A stretch of DNA of 64,000 nt from Planctomycetota bacterium (GCA_014238905.1 JABAAE010000017.1:1-64000); one strand, 5' to 3'. Positions 8,802 to 19,271 are shown, counted from the first letter of the stretch. Numbers and translations: made by a program. The notes: a model not told the origin generated them from the letters alone.

Positions 8802-10448
8802 TTGAACAGCTTTTCAGAACTACAATTGATTGAACCTCTTAAAACGTCTCTAGCAGATGAAAACTACGAGGTGCCCACTCCGATACAAGCCAAAACTATT
8901 CCAGCGGCATTGACCCGTAAAGATGTCTTGGGATGTGCGCAAACCGGGACCGGGAAAACGGCAGCGTTTGCTCTTCCTATCTTGAATCGTCTTGGCCAGC
9001 AGAATCGAAAAGCAAAACCGAAGCGGCCATTTGCTTTAATCCTTGCGCCCACACGCGAACTAGCAGTACAGATCCACGAGAGTTTCCAAACCTACGGCAA
9101 GCATTTAAGGCTTCGTCAAGCGTTGGTGTATGGAGGTGTTGGCCAGTCGCAACAGGTCAAGACGATGACGCGAGGTGCCCATATATTGATCGCCACACCA
9201 GGACGGTTGTTAGACCTGATGGATCAGGGATACATCGATCTTCACCAGTTAGAGGTATTCGTATTGGATGAAGCCGACCGAATGCTGGATATGGGGTTTC
9301 TTCCAGATTTGAAGCGCATCATCAGGGAACTGCCAGATGAACGGCAATCACTGTTTTTTTCCGCGACCATGCCCCCCAAAATAGTTGAACTGGCGGATCG
9401 CTTGCTCTCCAACCCGGTCAAAGTAGATGTGACGCCAAAGAAGAGAAGCTTGAAAAAAATCGATCAAAGCCTTGTGCATGTTGATCGCAAATCCAAACTG
9501 CCGGTGCTCCAGCAGATTCTTGCTGAACCAAATGTAAAACGGGCGATCGTTTTTACAAAAACAAAGCGGATGGCGAATCGGGTTTCTGAGAAACTGGAAA
9601 AGTCAGGTTTTTTTTCCGCCGCAATCCATGGCAATAAATCACAGAACGCGAGACAGCGCGCTCTAAATGCCTTTCGTGATGATAAGGTGAACGTGCTAGT
9701 TGCCACCGATGTGGCTGCCCGTGGGATTGATATCGATGGAGTGACCCACGTCGTTAATTTCGATCTGCCCGTGGAGCCAGAGGCCTATGTTCATCGAATA
9801 GGTCGCACCGGCAGAGCTGGTGCCACTGGTGTGGCGATCTCTTTCGTTACTAGCGAAGAGCGATCGGAACTTGTAGACATCGAAAAATTAATAGACCAAA
9901 CCATTCCGGTTGATGAGAAGTTGTCATCTGGACGCCGTTTTGAAAGAAATACATCAACGATGAAAAAACGGGCGCCGGGTAAAGTCGCGTCGGGTAATGG
10001 GGCGACGGGTAAAAGGGCGACAGGTGAAAGGTCAAACATTCGCAAGCGTAAAGTGAATGACCGTAGAAAAACGTCTGACGGCACGTCCAATCGTTCTCGA
10101 TCGGCAGATCAACGATCCGAATCGGGAGAACGCGGCGGATTACCAAAGCAGGGAAGAAAGAAACGCATGACTCGGAAATCTACTCCGGTAGGTGATCGCA
10201 AGACAAAGGGTGACCAACGTTGGAACACCGAAGTTAAATCAGATCGGCGACGTTCCGGTGAGGTTAAAACTGATTCGCAAGAGATGGAAGGAAAAAAACA
10301 GATCGACCGCAGTCAGACCTCTCGTCGTGATACCAATGGGTGGCCGGATCAACAGCTTGGCGAGACTGGAAGTCGTCGACCGCGAAAACGTCAGCAAAGA
10401 AAAGGACGGAATGAGCGGAATCGTATCAAGGAAGCCAATCTAGGTTAG
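8802..10448 (+). CDS. rhlE: DEAD-box ATP-dependent RNA helicase, RhlE type
   Basis: Complete helicase core: Q motif PTPIQAKTIP, Walker A AQTGTGKT (residues 46-53), PTRELAVQ, DEAD (156-159), SAT (187-189), ATDVAARGIDI and HRIGRTGRAG. FSELQLIEPLKTSL at the start and the order of spacing fit the RhlE branch, which acts in RNA remodelling, ribosome maturation and mRNA decay at low temperature. Residues from about 375 to 548 form a long basic, low-complexity tail rich in Lys, Arg, Ser and Gly. It includes short GATGKRATGER-type repeats and probably binds RNA. TTG at 8802 is chosen because AAGGGA precedes it by 5 nt and no ATG alternative fits. Confidence 0.95.
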   Translation: MNSFSELQLIEPLKTSLADENYEVPTPIQAKTIPAALTRKDVLGCAQTGTGKTAAFALPILNRLGQQNRKAKPKRPFALILAPTRELAVQIHESFQTYGKHLRLRQALVYGGVGQSQQVKTMTRGAHILIATPGRLLDLMDQGYIDLHQLEVFVLDEADRMLDMGFLPDLKRIIRELPDERQSLFFSATMPPKIVELADRLLSNPVKVDVTPKKRSLKKIDQSLVHVDRKSKLPVLQQILAEPNVKRAIVFTKTKRMANRVSEKLEKSGFFSAAIHGNKSQNARQRALNAFRDDKVNVLVATDVAARGIDIDGVTHVVNFDLPVEPEAYVHRIGRTGRAGATGVAISFVTSEERSELVDIEKLIDQTIPVDEKLSSGRRFERNTSTMKKRAPGKVASGNGATGKRATGERSNIRKRKVNDRRKTSDGTSNRSRSADQRSESGERGGLPKQGRKKRMTRKSTPVGDRKTKGDQRWNTEVKSDRRRSGEVKTDSQEMEGKKQIDRSQTSRRDTNGWPDQQLGETGSRRPRKRQQRKGRNERNRIKEANLG

Positions 10449-10621
10449 GCGATCCACCGTTTTGTGTTTGGCTGCTATTTGGCCTGCTTTGGTTCTACGC
10501 TAGGTTCATCGAACTTCGATATTGAGTTTAGGGAGCTCGGAGCAGGCGTATGGGTAGTTGACGCGACCATTGGGTAGAAGGAATACGATTTTCAGATGCG
10601 ATCGAATCATTGATTATCAAC

Positions 10622-12049
10622 TCAAGAGCTAATTTTGTGCTGCATGGTAATCCACTTCCATTCGGTCAAATCTTCGATACTGATATCGGTGCCTTCGCGA
10701 CCAAAGCCACTTGCACCAACGCCACCAAAGGGTACATGGGGTTCATCTTGTATGGTTGTTCCGTTGATATGCACCATGCCAGCGTTTACGTTGTCCGCGA
10801 ATCGCATGGCGAGCTCAAGATGATTGGTGAAGATCGATGCACTCAATCCAAAACATGATTCGTTGACAAGCGAAATCGCATGGTCGGCCGAATCGACCGG
10901 ATAGATTGCCGTCACCGGTCCAAAGGTTTCTTCATTATATAACAGGCAATCCGACCCTACATTCGAAAAAATGGTAGGGCGACAACAGTGATCAGTCCAA
11001 TCACCCCCAGTGTGAAGGATCGCTCCCTTTGATTTGGCGTCCCGGATATGATTGCGGACCCGTTCCCTCTGCCTCGGGTTGATAATAGGACCAATCATGG
11101 TTTTCGGGTCACTAAGGTTCCCTATTCCGAGATGTTTGGCTGCCTGAATCAGTTTTTCTACAAAGGGCTCGAAAAGTGGTTTTTCCACAAAAATTCGACT
11201 CGAGGACATGCAGATTTGTCCTTGGAAAAGAAACGAACCGACCACACTTGCTGTAACGGCTTGATCGAGATTCCCGTCTTTAAGCAGTACCAGGGCGTTT
11301 TTCCCTCCAAGCTCAAGAACGCAACGCTTCCCCAACTTGCCGCAAAGTGCCTGTATATGTTTTCCGACTGAAGAAGATCCGGTGAATCCCACCATCTTAA
11401 TTAGTGGATGCGTGGTCAGGGCATCCCCAATATCGTAACCATTTCCAGTCACCACGTTGAAGGCTCCAGCGGGAAGGCCTGCCTCCTTAAAAAGCTGTCC
11501 GATACGATGGGCAATGACTGGGGCTTCCTCAGACGGTAATAGGACAACCGTGTTGCCGGTCGCCAGCGGCATCGCCGCGTGCTTGATGCATTTGATCAGC
11601 GGGACGTTAAAGGGCGTGATTCCGGCAACGACTCCGATGGGGTGACGAACGCTAAAACTTAATCTGCCCGGAATGTCGGTCGGTAATGTTTTGCCGGTCA
11701 CTCGTCGTGTTGCACCCGCGGACGCCCTTAGGTAGGCGGTTGCCGTTGACATCTCTTTTCTTGCCTTGGAGATGGGAGAACCGATTTCCTCGAGCAGAAT
11801 CTCAATGAATTCAGCCTGATGTTGTTGAAGTAAATCAGCTGCCCTGATGAGGATTTCTTCTCTTTGGCTGGGGGGCACCAGACGATAGGAAAGAAAGGCT
11901 TGGTGAGCGGCCTCTACAGCTCGGACAATATCATCAGAGGTCCCTTGGGTAACTTTGGCGTAAACAGCGTCAGTACTTGGGTTCAAATCGTCGAATGTCT
12001 GACCATTGGCCCCTTTTACAAATTCTCCGCCAATCCAATGGTGATACAT
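10622..12049 (-). CDS. Aldehyde dehydrogenase, salicylaldehyde/vanillin dehydrogenase-like
   Basis: NAD(P)-dependent aldehyde dehydrogenase of about 475 residues, the normal size. The catalytic cysteine lies in FQGQICMSS and the general-base glutamate in ELGGKNALV. The cofactor-binding loop is VGFTGSSSVGKHI. The C-terminal MVHINGTTIQDEPHVPFGGVGASGFGR segment resembles the benzaldehyde/salicylaldehyde/vanillin dehydrogenase subgroup, so oxidation of an aromatic or similar aldehyde to the acid is likely. I use the ATG at 12049 (MYHHWIGGEF), the family's usual start. A TTG four codons upstream is possible. It is 63 bp downstream of the large dehydrogenase fusion but in the same direction, so co-transcription cannot be excluded. 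Confidence 0.93.
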   Translation of the reverse strand: MYHHWIGGEFVKGANGQTFDDLNPSTDAVYAKVTQGTSDDIVRAVEAAHQAFLSYRLVPPSQREEILIRAADLLQQHQAEFIEILLEEIGSPISKARKEMSTATAYLRASAGATRRVTGKTLPTDIPGRLSFSVRHPIGVVAGITPFNVPLIKCIKHAAMPLATGNTVVLLPSEEAPVIAHRIGQLFKEAGLPAGAFNVVTGNGYDIGDALTTHPLIKMVGFTGSSSVGKHIQALCGKLGKRCVLELGGKNALVLLKDGNLDQAVTASVVGSFLFQGQICMSSSRIFVEKPLFEPFVEKLIQAAKHLGIGNLSDPKTMIGPIINPRQRERVRNHIRDAKSKGAILHTGGDWTDHCCRPTIFSNVGSDCLLYNEETFGPVTAIYPVDSADHAISLVNESCFGLSASIFTNHLELAMRFADNVNAGMVHINGTTIQDEPHVPFGGVGASGFGREGTDISIEDLTEWKWITMQHKISS

Positions 12050-12112
12050 GTTCAATAACAAAGATGATGGTATTTATGTGATTTGACACACCATGTGTCA
12101 GGATGGCTGGTA

Positions 12113-15100
12113 TTACTTTTGGTTTGATTCAATGTAATTCAAAAGTTCTATAATTTCGTCCATTTGAAAATTGTCCAAGAGCGCTTTGGGCATTAAAGAA
12201 GACGATGTTTTTTTAATTGCCTCTATGTTGTCCTTGGAAATTGTGATCGGTTTCGGATTCTCAGGGTTGGCTATCAAAGAGATCTGATTTTGATCTTGCG
12301 CCGTGACAATTCCGGACATCGTTAAACCATCGAAGGTTTGAATCAGGTAAACTTCATACTTGGCGTCGATTTTTGCAGAGGGATCGAGGATTTCTCGCAG
12401 GATGGCCTCTCTGTCATTTTTATTGCGATCAAAAACAGCACTTAAATCAGGACCTACCGCCCCACCCTGCCCTGCTAGTTTGTGGCACTGTGCGCAAGTT
12501 CCTTCCTGAAATAATTTCCGGCCAACTTCCTGTGAGGGTTCTCGGAACTTACTGCTCAATTGACCTTTGAAATCATCGGTCTTCCATTTTTTTACGAAGC
12601 TCCTGTTGCTTCCAATCGGGTCCTTGGGAGGGACTGGATTTTTTTGCCAGGCGTCAAGATCTTCAACGACAATCATTACCCCGTACATTCGCATCCAATG
12701 CCTTGGAAATGTGCAAACGAATGGGTATTCACCCGGCGTAGAGGGGGCTTGGAACGTGATGGCTTCCGAGCCACGCGCTGGAACCATGCTGGTTGCCTGC
12801 AGGACTTTACTGGATCGTGGTACGTATTGTTTTCCGGCAACACCTTCGGACGGTCCCAGTGTTCCAGCAAGGTCGGCAACCTCGCGTAAACTCCCCGGAG
12901 CCGTTAAGACCAAGTTGTGTGGCATCAAGTCCTCGTTGATCAGGATGACTTGCACAGGCCGCCCAGCTTCAACGGCAAAATAAGGTTTGTCGTACCGCAT
13001 TTCTTCTTCAACGGTATGGATACGTATCACACGGACTGAAACGGATCGTAACCGCTCCCGCATTTTTTTTGATTCGCCAGGGGCAAAGGCTACCAATAGT
13101 TGGCTGGTCAATTCAGCCGCGTTAAGAAAATCGTTGGAGGTTCGTTCCTTGGCTGGCGTCGCCTCCGATAGGTTTAAAAGTTTCTGAGCGAGAACTTTTG
13201 ACGCTGATAGTGAACGTTGTGATAAAGGTATATTCAGTAGGGCTTTGACAACATGTTTTCTCAGCGGTTTGCGGTCGATAAAAGGAGACAATAAAACAAA
13301 GTTTTCCTTCTGACGGGTAGTGATCAATCCCAGAGCATCAATAGCGGCTTTGCGAACTGTCGTTGCAGATTTTCCCGAAAAAGGGCTCCCCGCCGACAGA
13401 TACTGAACCACATTCTCACGCATTGAATTCCGAATTTCGGGGGCATCGATAAACGTAATTCCTTTTAGAAAAGCGGTGGTTTTTTCGGCGCTGCTTCCCA
13501 GTAGCGCAGTAGCATCTGCGGAATGCCCTGATCTGATCAAGGCGGCCATCATGCCACTCAATAAAATTGAATCCGGAGATTTGGAAAATTCGCTGAGGAT
13601 TTCTTTTCTTATCGCTTTAAGTGTGCCTGTCGGTTGATTGGCCAACAGGAGTGCTATTTTTGTCTTGGCATTACTGTCAGATGCAAATTCCATTGCGGTC
13701 AGTACGGTTTTGAATAGGTTGAGATCCGAAAGTCGAGAATAGTCGTTAAGAGCTCGCTGACGCTGTTTTATGGGCGTGTTAGGGCGAGTGAGTATGTTGA
13801 GGGCGACCAGGGAATAATTTGGGTTCTCAGGCTGCGGTACAATCGCCAGCAACTCGGCGTCAGACAAACGATCCAGTTGGAATCGAACTATTTTTCGGTC
13901 TTTATTGAGGAAGACGATAGGTTCATTTCCCATGACGTGGTGGTCATGGGAGTCTGGGCTTTTGGTCGGGGTCGTCTCATCAGCGGATTTATGGGGCATT
14001 TTTCGATGTTTGGCGATTTGAGTTGTCAGCGTTCTTACGGTTTCCTCCAGAGTGTAATCGAGCCACTTGTCCATCTTATATTTGAGAATATCAAGTGCCA
14101 GTTCCAGTGAGTCACTGCTGAGGATAAAGCTGCAGGCGCGGACAGCTTCAAGTCGAACCCTCGGATGCTCATCGTGGATTGACTGGCTGATGGTGGCCAA
14201 TGGGTTCTTGAGTTGGTCTCGCCAGAATGATGCGACTCGCGTTGCGGCTGCCCTAACGCGGAAATCGGGTGAATCCATTACTCTGGATAGGAGAACTTCC
14301 TCTACGAGGTTATGAGATTGATGTTGCCATAATGCTTCCAACAGCATCTGCTCATAGTCTGGGGCGTTTTTGTCCAAGCTCTTGACCCAATTAGTGACCG
14401 CACTAATAACCTCTTGAGTTTCTCTTGAGGCCAATTCTATTTTGACTCGATAGCGGGTTCGATCCTCGTAAACGGAGAGCAGCTTCAGCAACTCTTCGGT
14501 TGAAGCATCGGCAATGTTGGGTGGATTTAATAGCTGACGGCCTTCATAGGTGATTTTCCAAATTCGTCCGTGAGAATGATCACGGCTTGGATCTCGTAAA
14601 TTGTGCTGTAAATGCCCAATCAGGGCATTGTGCCAGTCACAGATATACAATGCGCCGTCCGGACCAATTTGTAAGTCCACTGGCCGGAAGTTGCCATCTT
14701 CACAAAAAACCAGCTTTTCGGCCTCTGTTCCGCCGAACCCTGACCCATCATCAGTCATCCTATGATTTAAAACGCATCGTTCACCGATCACGTTGTTGAC
14801 GAGAAAGTTGTTTTGAAATTCCGGAGGAAAATGCGAGCTGATTAGAAATTCACATCCTGACGATGGACGCGTTCGCTTGACCAAAAACCTCGGGTAATCA
14901 CCCTGCTTCTTGAGACGACCCGGATTGATTCTCCGGTATTGGGAACCGCCTGTATGTTTATCCGGATGGACAACATGACCTGAAATCGGGGTCGCCCAAT
15001 AATTAAAACCGGGCGATGCGTCGGCGACAAAATTTTGGCCAAATTTGTCAAAAACATGCCCCCAAGGATTCGCAAAGGCAAGCGAAACATGGGCCTCAAA

Positions 15101-16720
15101 TTTCTCGGTACGAGGGTCATATCGCCAAATGCCTGCCTCGGACATCCTTGTTAAACCATAGGGGCTTTCAACTTGGGAGAATTTAAAGGTTCCCTCTTGG
15201 AAATAAAGCCCGCCTCCAGGCCCCCACTCAAAGGCTGCAATTCCATGATGGGAATCTGCAGTGTCGAAGCCAACCAGCTTTCTTATACGTGTGTCCGCGA
15301 CGTCATCGCCATCGGTATCCTTGATAAACAGAATATCTGGTTGTTGAGCGACAAATGCTCCACCGAAGCCAATTTCAAATCCGGTTGGCTGGTGAAGTCG
15401 ATCGGCAAATACATGGCATTTGTCCATCCGGCCGTTTTTGTCGACATCCTCCAGGATAATTAGCTTGTCATTCATAACGGTTTTTGGCTTCCAATGCGGA
15501 TAGGACGGCATCGTGGCAACCCATAACCGACCATGTTTGTCAAAGTTGATTGCAACTGGATTGGCGAGTTCCGGTATCTCTTCTTCGGTAGCAACGACGG
15601 AAATCTTATAGCCGGGCGGCAGCCGAAACAATTTTTGCTGTTCATCCGCTGTCAGGTAATCCAGCGATCCGAGTTTTCCCCGTTTGCGATTAATGTCATC
15701 TTTGCCACCTACATTGGTGGTGGGTTCAAAAAATGGAGATGTATTCGAGTCATCCGCTTTGTCGGATGTCGATTCGTTTCTTGCCAACGACCAGATCCGA
15801 CGATCCCGATTAGCCGTCATTTGGTCCAGGATGACACGTTCGCGTTCCATGACGTCACGGTTATTGTAGGTATTGGAACCGTCCTTTCCTGCCAATCCCC
15901 GTCTGCCGTAGATGGAAAATCCATTGACGGCACGGTATCGGTGCCACCAGTGGAAATTTTTGTCGTCGATTTCTTTTTTAAGATTCACATTCGCTTTGCC
16001 CGAAGCAATATTGCCGGTTAGTGCTTTGAAGAGGATCGGTGCGAGTTCGCGGTAGCCGGCAGCATTCAGATGAGCCCCATTGAGGGTGAGTTGCTGTTGG
16101 GTCACTTCAAATAATTGCTTTGTGGGATGAAACAGATCGACAAACGTAACCTTGGTTTCTTCACAAAGTTTCTGGAGTTCAGCTGTATACAGAGCCAGGT
16201 TGCCATTCTGCGATTTTCCGTCAGGAAGATTGGGGTCTCCAGTGTTTTCGAAAGCAATGGGCGAAACGACAACGATGCGGGGTGAAGACTTCCCGTCGTA
16301 GGTTTTGGTTTGCGTTTCCTTAATTAGGGTTTTCATTTCCGCCGCGAAACGAGACAGCCCCAATTTTCCACCGAAAGATTCATTGAACCCGAAAAAGAAC
16401 ATGACGACGCTCGCTTTGCTGTGAGTCAAATGCATGTCTGGCTCACCGAAATTTTCGGATCTTTCGCGTTGCAGAGGCTCGTCGCCAGGGAAGCATAGAT
16501 TCCGCACCACCAAGTTGTGGTTGGGGAAATCGGAATGGAGCATTGTTTCAAAGAAATTATGGTGCTGCATCCGTTCGCCCAAAGCATTACCGACCAGGCA
16601 AATGTGGTCCCCGGTTTTCAAGATAAACTGGGCGGCGGTGGAGCCAGGCGTGAGAGATAGAACAGCGGGAAAGAAAATAAGAAGGAGTAGTTTGAAATTG
16701 GCGGATTTTTTCGAAGCCAT
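12113..16720 (-). CDS. Giant secreted fusion: SGNH-like, dehydrogenase propeller, HEAT, cupredoxin, cytochrome c
   Basis: 1535-residue exported protein. A signal peptide (KLLLLIFFPAVLSL) ends near STAAQ. Residues 30-235 are an SGNH/GDSL-like domain with GFNES and LNGAHLNAAGY blocks, but block I reads GNALGERM, so the usual catalytic serine is not evident. About 345-780 is the PVC-type membrane-bound dehydrogenase propeller (PPGYKISVVATEEE, GPDGALYICDWHN). HEAT-like repeats fill roughly 780-1220. Residues 1230-1350 form a blue-copper domain with ligands His1268, Cys1336, His1341 and Met1345, the last three in azurin spacing. The C-terminal c-type heme domain has CAQCH at 1409-1413 and a likely axial Met1510. 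Probable role: periplasmic oxidation of a sugar-like substrate with internal electron transfer. Confidence 0.92.
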   Translation of the reverse strand: MASKKSANFKLLLLIFFPAVLSLTPGSTAAQFILKTGDHICLVGNALGERMQHHNFFETMLHSDFPNHNLVVRNLCFPGDEPLQRERSENFGEPDMHLTHSKASVVMFFFGFNESFGGKLGLSRFAAEMKTLIKETQTKTYDGKSSPRIVVVSPIAFENTGDPNLPDGKSQNGNLALYTAELQKLCEETKVTFVDLFHPTKQLFEVTQQQLTLNGAHLNAAGYRELAPILFKALTGNIASGKANVNLKKEIDDKNFHWWHRYRAVNGFSIYGRRGLAGKDGSNTYNNRDVMERERVILDQMTANRDRRIWSLARNESTSDKADDSNTSPFFEPTTNVGGKDDINRKRGKLGSLDYLTADEQQKLFRLPPGYKISVVATEEEIPELANPVAINFDKHGRLWVATMPSYPHWKPKTVMNDKLIILEDVDKNGRMDKCHVFADRLHQPTGFEIGFGGAFVAQQPDILFIKDTDGDDVADTRIRKLVGFDTADSHHGIAAFEWGPGGGLYFQEGTFKFSQVESPYGLTRMSEAGIWRYDPRTEKFEAHVSLAFANPWGHVFDKFGQNFVADASPGFNYWATPISGHVVHPDKHTGGSQYRRINPGRLKKQGDYPRFLVKRTRPSSGCEFLISSHFPPEFQNNFLVNNVIGERCVLNHRMTDDGSGFGGTEAEKLVFCEDGNFRPVDLQIGPDGALYICDWHNALIGHLQHNLRDPSRDHSHGRIWKITYEGRQLLNPPNIADASTEELLKLLSVYEDRTRYRVKIELASRETQEVISAVTNWVKSLDKNAPDYEQMLLEALWQHQSHNLVEEVLLSRVMDSPDFRVRAAATRVASFWRDQLKNPLATISQSIHDEHPRVRLEAVRACSFILSSDSLELALDILKYKMDKWLDYTLEETVRTLTTQIAKHRKMPHKSADETTPTKSPDSHDHHVMGNEPIVFLNKDRKIVRFQLDRLSDAELLAIVPQPENPNYSLVALNILTRPNTPIKQRQRALNDYSRLSDLNLFKTVLTAMEFASDSNAKTKIALLLANQPTGTLKAIRKEILSEFSKSPDSILLSGMMAALIRSGHSADATALLGSSAEKTTAFLKGITFIDAPEIRNSMRENVVQYLSAGSPFSGKSATTVRKAAIDALGLITTRQKENFVLLSPFIDRKPLRKHVVKALLNIPLSQRSLSASKVLAQKLLNLSEATPAKERTSNDFLNAAELTSQLLVAFAPGESKKMRERLRSVSVRVIRIHTVEEEMRYDKPYFAVEAGRPVQVILINEDLMPHNLVLTAPGSLREVADLAGTLGPSEGVAGKQYVPRSSKVLQATSMVPARGSEAITFQAPSTPGEYPFVCTFPRHWMRMYGVMIVVEDLDAWQKNPVPPKDPIGSNRSFVKKWKTDDFKGQLSSKFREPSQEVGRKLFQEGTCAQCHKLAGQGGAVGPDLSAVFDRNKNDREAILREILDPSAKIDAKYEVYLIQTFDGLTMSGIVTAQDQNQISLIANPENPKPITISKDNIEAIKKTSSSLMPKALLDNFQMDEIIELLNYIESNQK

Positions 16721-16856
16721 TGCTGCAACCTTGAGCGAAAAATGTGAACTAACGAAACACTGCCGACGTCAGGTTCCGTACCCAATTAGTCTGGATAAGA
16801 TTATCATGATCATTTACTTTCTGTGGCTACGCAAGTACTGCGGCTGACGCCACTGG

Positions 16857-17921
16857 ATGAATCAATTCTCTTTGCCACAAGTCATGCACCATCAATTCAA
16901 TTCTGAGTTTTCAAATGATCGGCTCGACCATCCTGCGACATGGCGTGGCGACCAGTTGTTTCAGTCGCCATTTTGGCGAATCCCCTTTGAACCACATTGG
17001 CTACAGGAAAATCGAAAATCAGGATCGGTTTTTAACTTGAGCAGCGACTTCACCGGATTGCTTCACAGGATTCAAGCGGAGCTGGAGGACGGTTACGGGG
17101 CCGTTCTATTAAGTGGATTTCCGGTAGAGAGATTTCTTTGCCGCAATGAAGGCTTGGAACTATTAAAGTCGACGTTTACCAAAATGGCTTCGGTGGTAGG
17201 GACGCCAGTTTCCCAGAGCGCTGCCGGCGAACAGGTTTTTTCCGTTCGAAACGAAGGGTTTGCTGAAAATGACTCGCGGTCACGAGGTCCCAACACCAAA
17301 AAAAAGCTGTCCTTTCATACCGATCGCTGTGACGTTATTTCCTTTTTGTGCGTCCAACAGGCAAAGTCAGGTGGCGATAATCAGGTGGTTAGTAGCATGT
17401 CCATTTACAATGAAGTTTTGGAATGTCGTCCAGATTTGGTTGATGTTCTCAAGCAGCCGTTTTTTTACCAACGACACAACGTTGATTTAGGTAATCAGAA
17501 TCAGTTGATTTCTCAGCCAATCTTTTCATTTTGCCAAAGTCGATTTGCTGCAAACTATCTTCGAGTGCTGATTGAAAGAGCCTACCAGTCCAAAGAGATA
17601 CCAGAAATGTCGGATATTCAAAGAGAGGCATTGGATTACGTTGATTTGATTGCCTCCGATTCATCATTACATGCCACATTTCGGCAGGAAACAGGCGATA
17701 TTCTCTTTTTAAATAATTGGGTGACGTTTCATCGTCGGACGGAATTTGAAGACCACGACGAAATGGCATTACGTCGTCACTTGCTGAGGATTTGGCTTAG
17801 CGTTCCTAACAGCCGCCCTCTGGATTCGGGTTTCGCCGAAAACTATGGTTCGACGACGGCAGGCGCGATACGAGGTGGGATGCAGGCTGCGAAGACAACA
17901 AAAGACCAAAGCACAAATTGA
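16857..17921 (+). CDS. TauD/TfdA-family Fe(II)/2-oxoglutarate dioxygenase
   Basis: 354-residue non-heme iron oxygenase. The metal-binding facial triad is His154-x-Asp156 (LSFHTDRCD) and distal His292 (TFHRRTEF). Arg306 or Arg311 (LRRHLLRIWLS) probably binds 2-oxoglutarate. LLSGFPVERF and GDILFLNNWVTFH are typical of the TauD/TfdA and gamma-butyrobetaine hydroxylase-like group. It is divergent from the large dehydrogenase fusion, with 136 bp between starts, which may hold a shared control region. The substrate is unknown. The ATG at 16857 has no strong Shine-Dalgarno sequence. Confidence 0.9.
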   Translation: MNQFSLPQVMHHQFNSEFSNDRLDHPATWRGDQLFQSPFWRIPFEPHWLQENRKSGSVFNLSSDFTGLLHRIQAELEDGYGAVLLSGFPVERFLCRNEGLELLKSTFTKMASVVGTPVSQSAAGEQVFSVRNEGFAENDSRSRGPNTKKKLSFHTDRCDVISFLCVQQAKSGGDNQVVSSMSIYNEVLECRPDLVDVLKQPFFYQRHNVDLGNQNQLISQPIFSFCQSRFAANYLRVLIERAYQSKEIPEMSDIQREALDYVDLIASDSSLHATFRQETGDILFLNNWVTFHRRTEFEDHDEMALRRHLLRIWLSVPNSRPLDSGFAENYGSTTAGAIRGGMQAAKTTKDQSTN

Positions 17922-18467
17922 CCGGTTGGAATTTTTTCTGCCCATTGTAGAACCAAAATTTTGAGTAGCGCTTTCTTTGGTTCAAATCGGCAACCTTCCT
18001 TCGTGGCATCTTCTTTTCGGTGGTCGAATCGCCGTGCTCGTTGATGACCTTGTCTTTTGGGCTGGCGGATTTTAATTCTCGATTATCGCGTTAATGAAGA
18101 GATTGTTGGTTGTGGTCACTCCTCAAGATTAATGGACGAATAACAAGCATCAGGATACCGATATCGCCAAGGCTGCGGCTTCTCTTTTTCTGGAAGCAAT
18201 TGAATCTTCTTAAGCTCGTTCGCGAGAATTGGTATTTCGAATGCTTGGGTCTGGATTTCCTCAAGTTCGATTTTGTCATTCCCGGTTTCATCTTCCAAGG
18301 ATGTAAGTGGAGAACTTTAGAATGCTAGCGGTCATGCGACGGTACTTAGAAAAACGAGTTCTTGATCTATTTACCGCACACGCGACCAACTCTAACTCAA
18401 CTTGGCTTGTGTCATCCGGCGGCTTTGCTAGTATTTCCATCTCACCGGTAAATGGCATGTGATACAG
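17922..18467. other. Intergenic region
   Basis: About 545 bases with no gene I can support. The best candidate is a 60-codon minus-strand frame (18116-18298) whose product is acidic and coherent-looking (starts MEDETGNDKIELEE). It needs a TTG start and has no ribosome binding site, and plus-strand frames overlap it. No tRNA or terminator is seen. Confidence 0.35.
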
Positions 18468-19265
18468 ATGAATAGAAATTTGGTTCTTATTTTTACACTG
18501 ATTCTCATCACATCGTTCGGGTGTTTTCACGCGGTGCAAAAAAAACTTGAACTGCCTGGGCAGGATCGAATCGTTTTGGACCAACTGGTGATTCATACTG
18601 ATTTCGCTCTCCCCAGAAAACATCGGCTTTTGGGGGAATTGACGGGGCTGAGGAAGAATATTGCTAACCAACTCGATCTGCCCACGTCCGATGAACCGAT
18701 TAACATCTACCTCTTTGAAAATGCAGATAGCTATCATCAATATATGGCTATTCATCATCCCCATTTTCCTAATCGCCGCGCGTTTTTTCTAAAAAGCGAT
18801 ACAACACTGGAAGTCTACGCCTATTGGGGTGAGAGAATCGCCGAAGATTTACGACATGAAGTCTCGCACGGATACCTTCATGCGGTTGTGCCGAATTTGC
18901 CAATTTGGTTTGACGAGGGGTTAGCAGAATATTTTGAAGTTCCAATCGGGTTTCATGGGCGTAGCCAACCCCATATTGAGTTGCTTGCCAAACTGTTGAA
19001 AACAGGTCAGTGGAAGCCAGACTTGGCTCGGCTGGAGGATCTTCGTTATGCCGACGAAATGTCGCAGGTGGATTACGCTGAGTCCTGGCTGTGGATACAT
19101 TACCTGCTGGAAAATGGAAAAGGGATGCGGGCATTTGTTGTTGATCAAGTGCACCAGCTTCGAGAAAATGGAGAAGCCAAGTCTCTCTCGGGGACGTTGG
19201 TAGAAAACGGTATCACGTCTCAGAATGCCATCGAACATCTACAGCACATTGGGAACAATCAGTGA
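18468..19265 (+). CDS. Lipoprotein with gluzincin metallopeptidase-like motif
   Basis: 265-residue exported protein. The N-terminus LVLIFTLILITSFGC suggests a lipoprotein signal with Cys19 as the acylation site. Residues 130-134 are HEVSH, fitting the HExxH zinc motif, followed by DEGLAEYFE, which supplies a third-ligand glutamate (about 150). This is the pattern of DUF1570/peptidase-MA-like gluzincins common in planctomycetes. A membrane-attached periplasmic peptidase is therefore likely, target unknown. I use the ATG at 18468; a GTG three codons upstream is also in frame. The gene converges on the UVR-motif gene with only 6 bp between stops. Confidence 0.82.
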   Translation: MNRNLVLIFTLILITSFGCFHAVQKKLELPGQDRIVLDQLVIHTDFALPRKHRLLGELTGLRKNIANQLDLPTSDEPINIYLFENADSYHQYMAIHHPHFPNRRAFFLKSDTTLEVYAYWGERIAEDLRHEVSHGYLHAVVPNLPIWFDEGLAEYFEVPIGFHGRSQPHIELLAKLLKTGQWKPDLARLEDLRYADEMSQVDYAESWLWIHYLLENGKGMRAFVVDQVHQLRENGEAKSLSGTLVENGITSQNAIEHLQHIGNNQ

Positions 19266-19271
19266 CGTGTG

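Noticed and set aside
18116..18298. 60-codon acidic minus-strand frame
   Set aside because: TTG start, no ribosome site, no recognised homology and overlap with other frames; kept only as a note in the intergenic entry.
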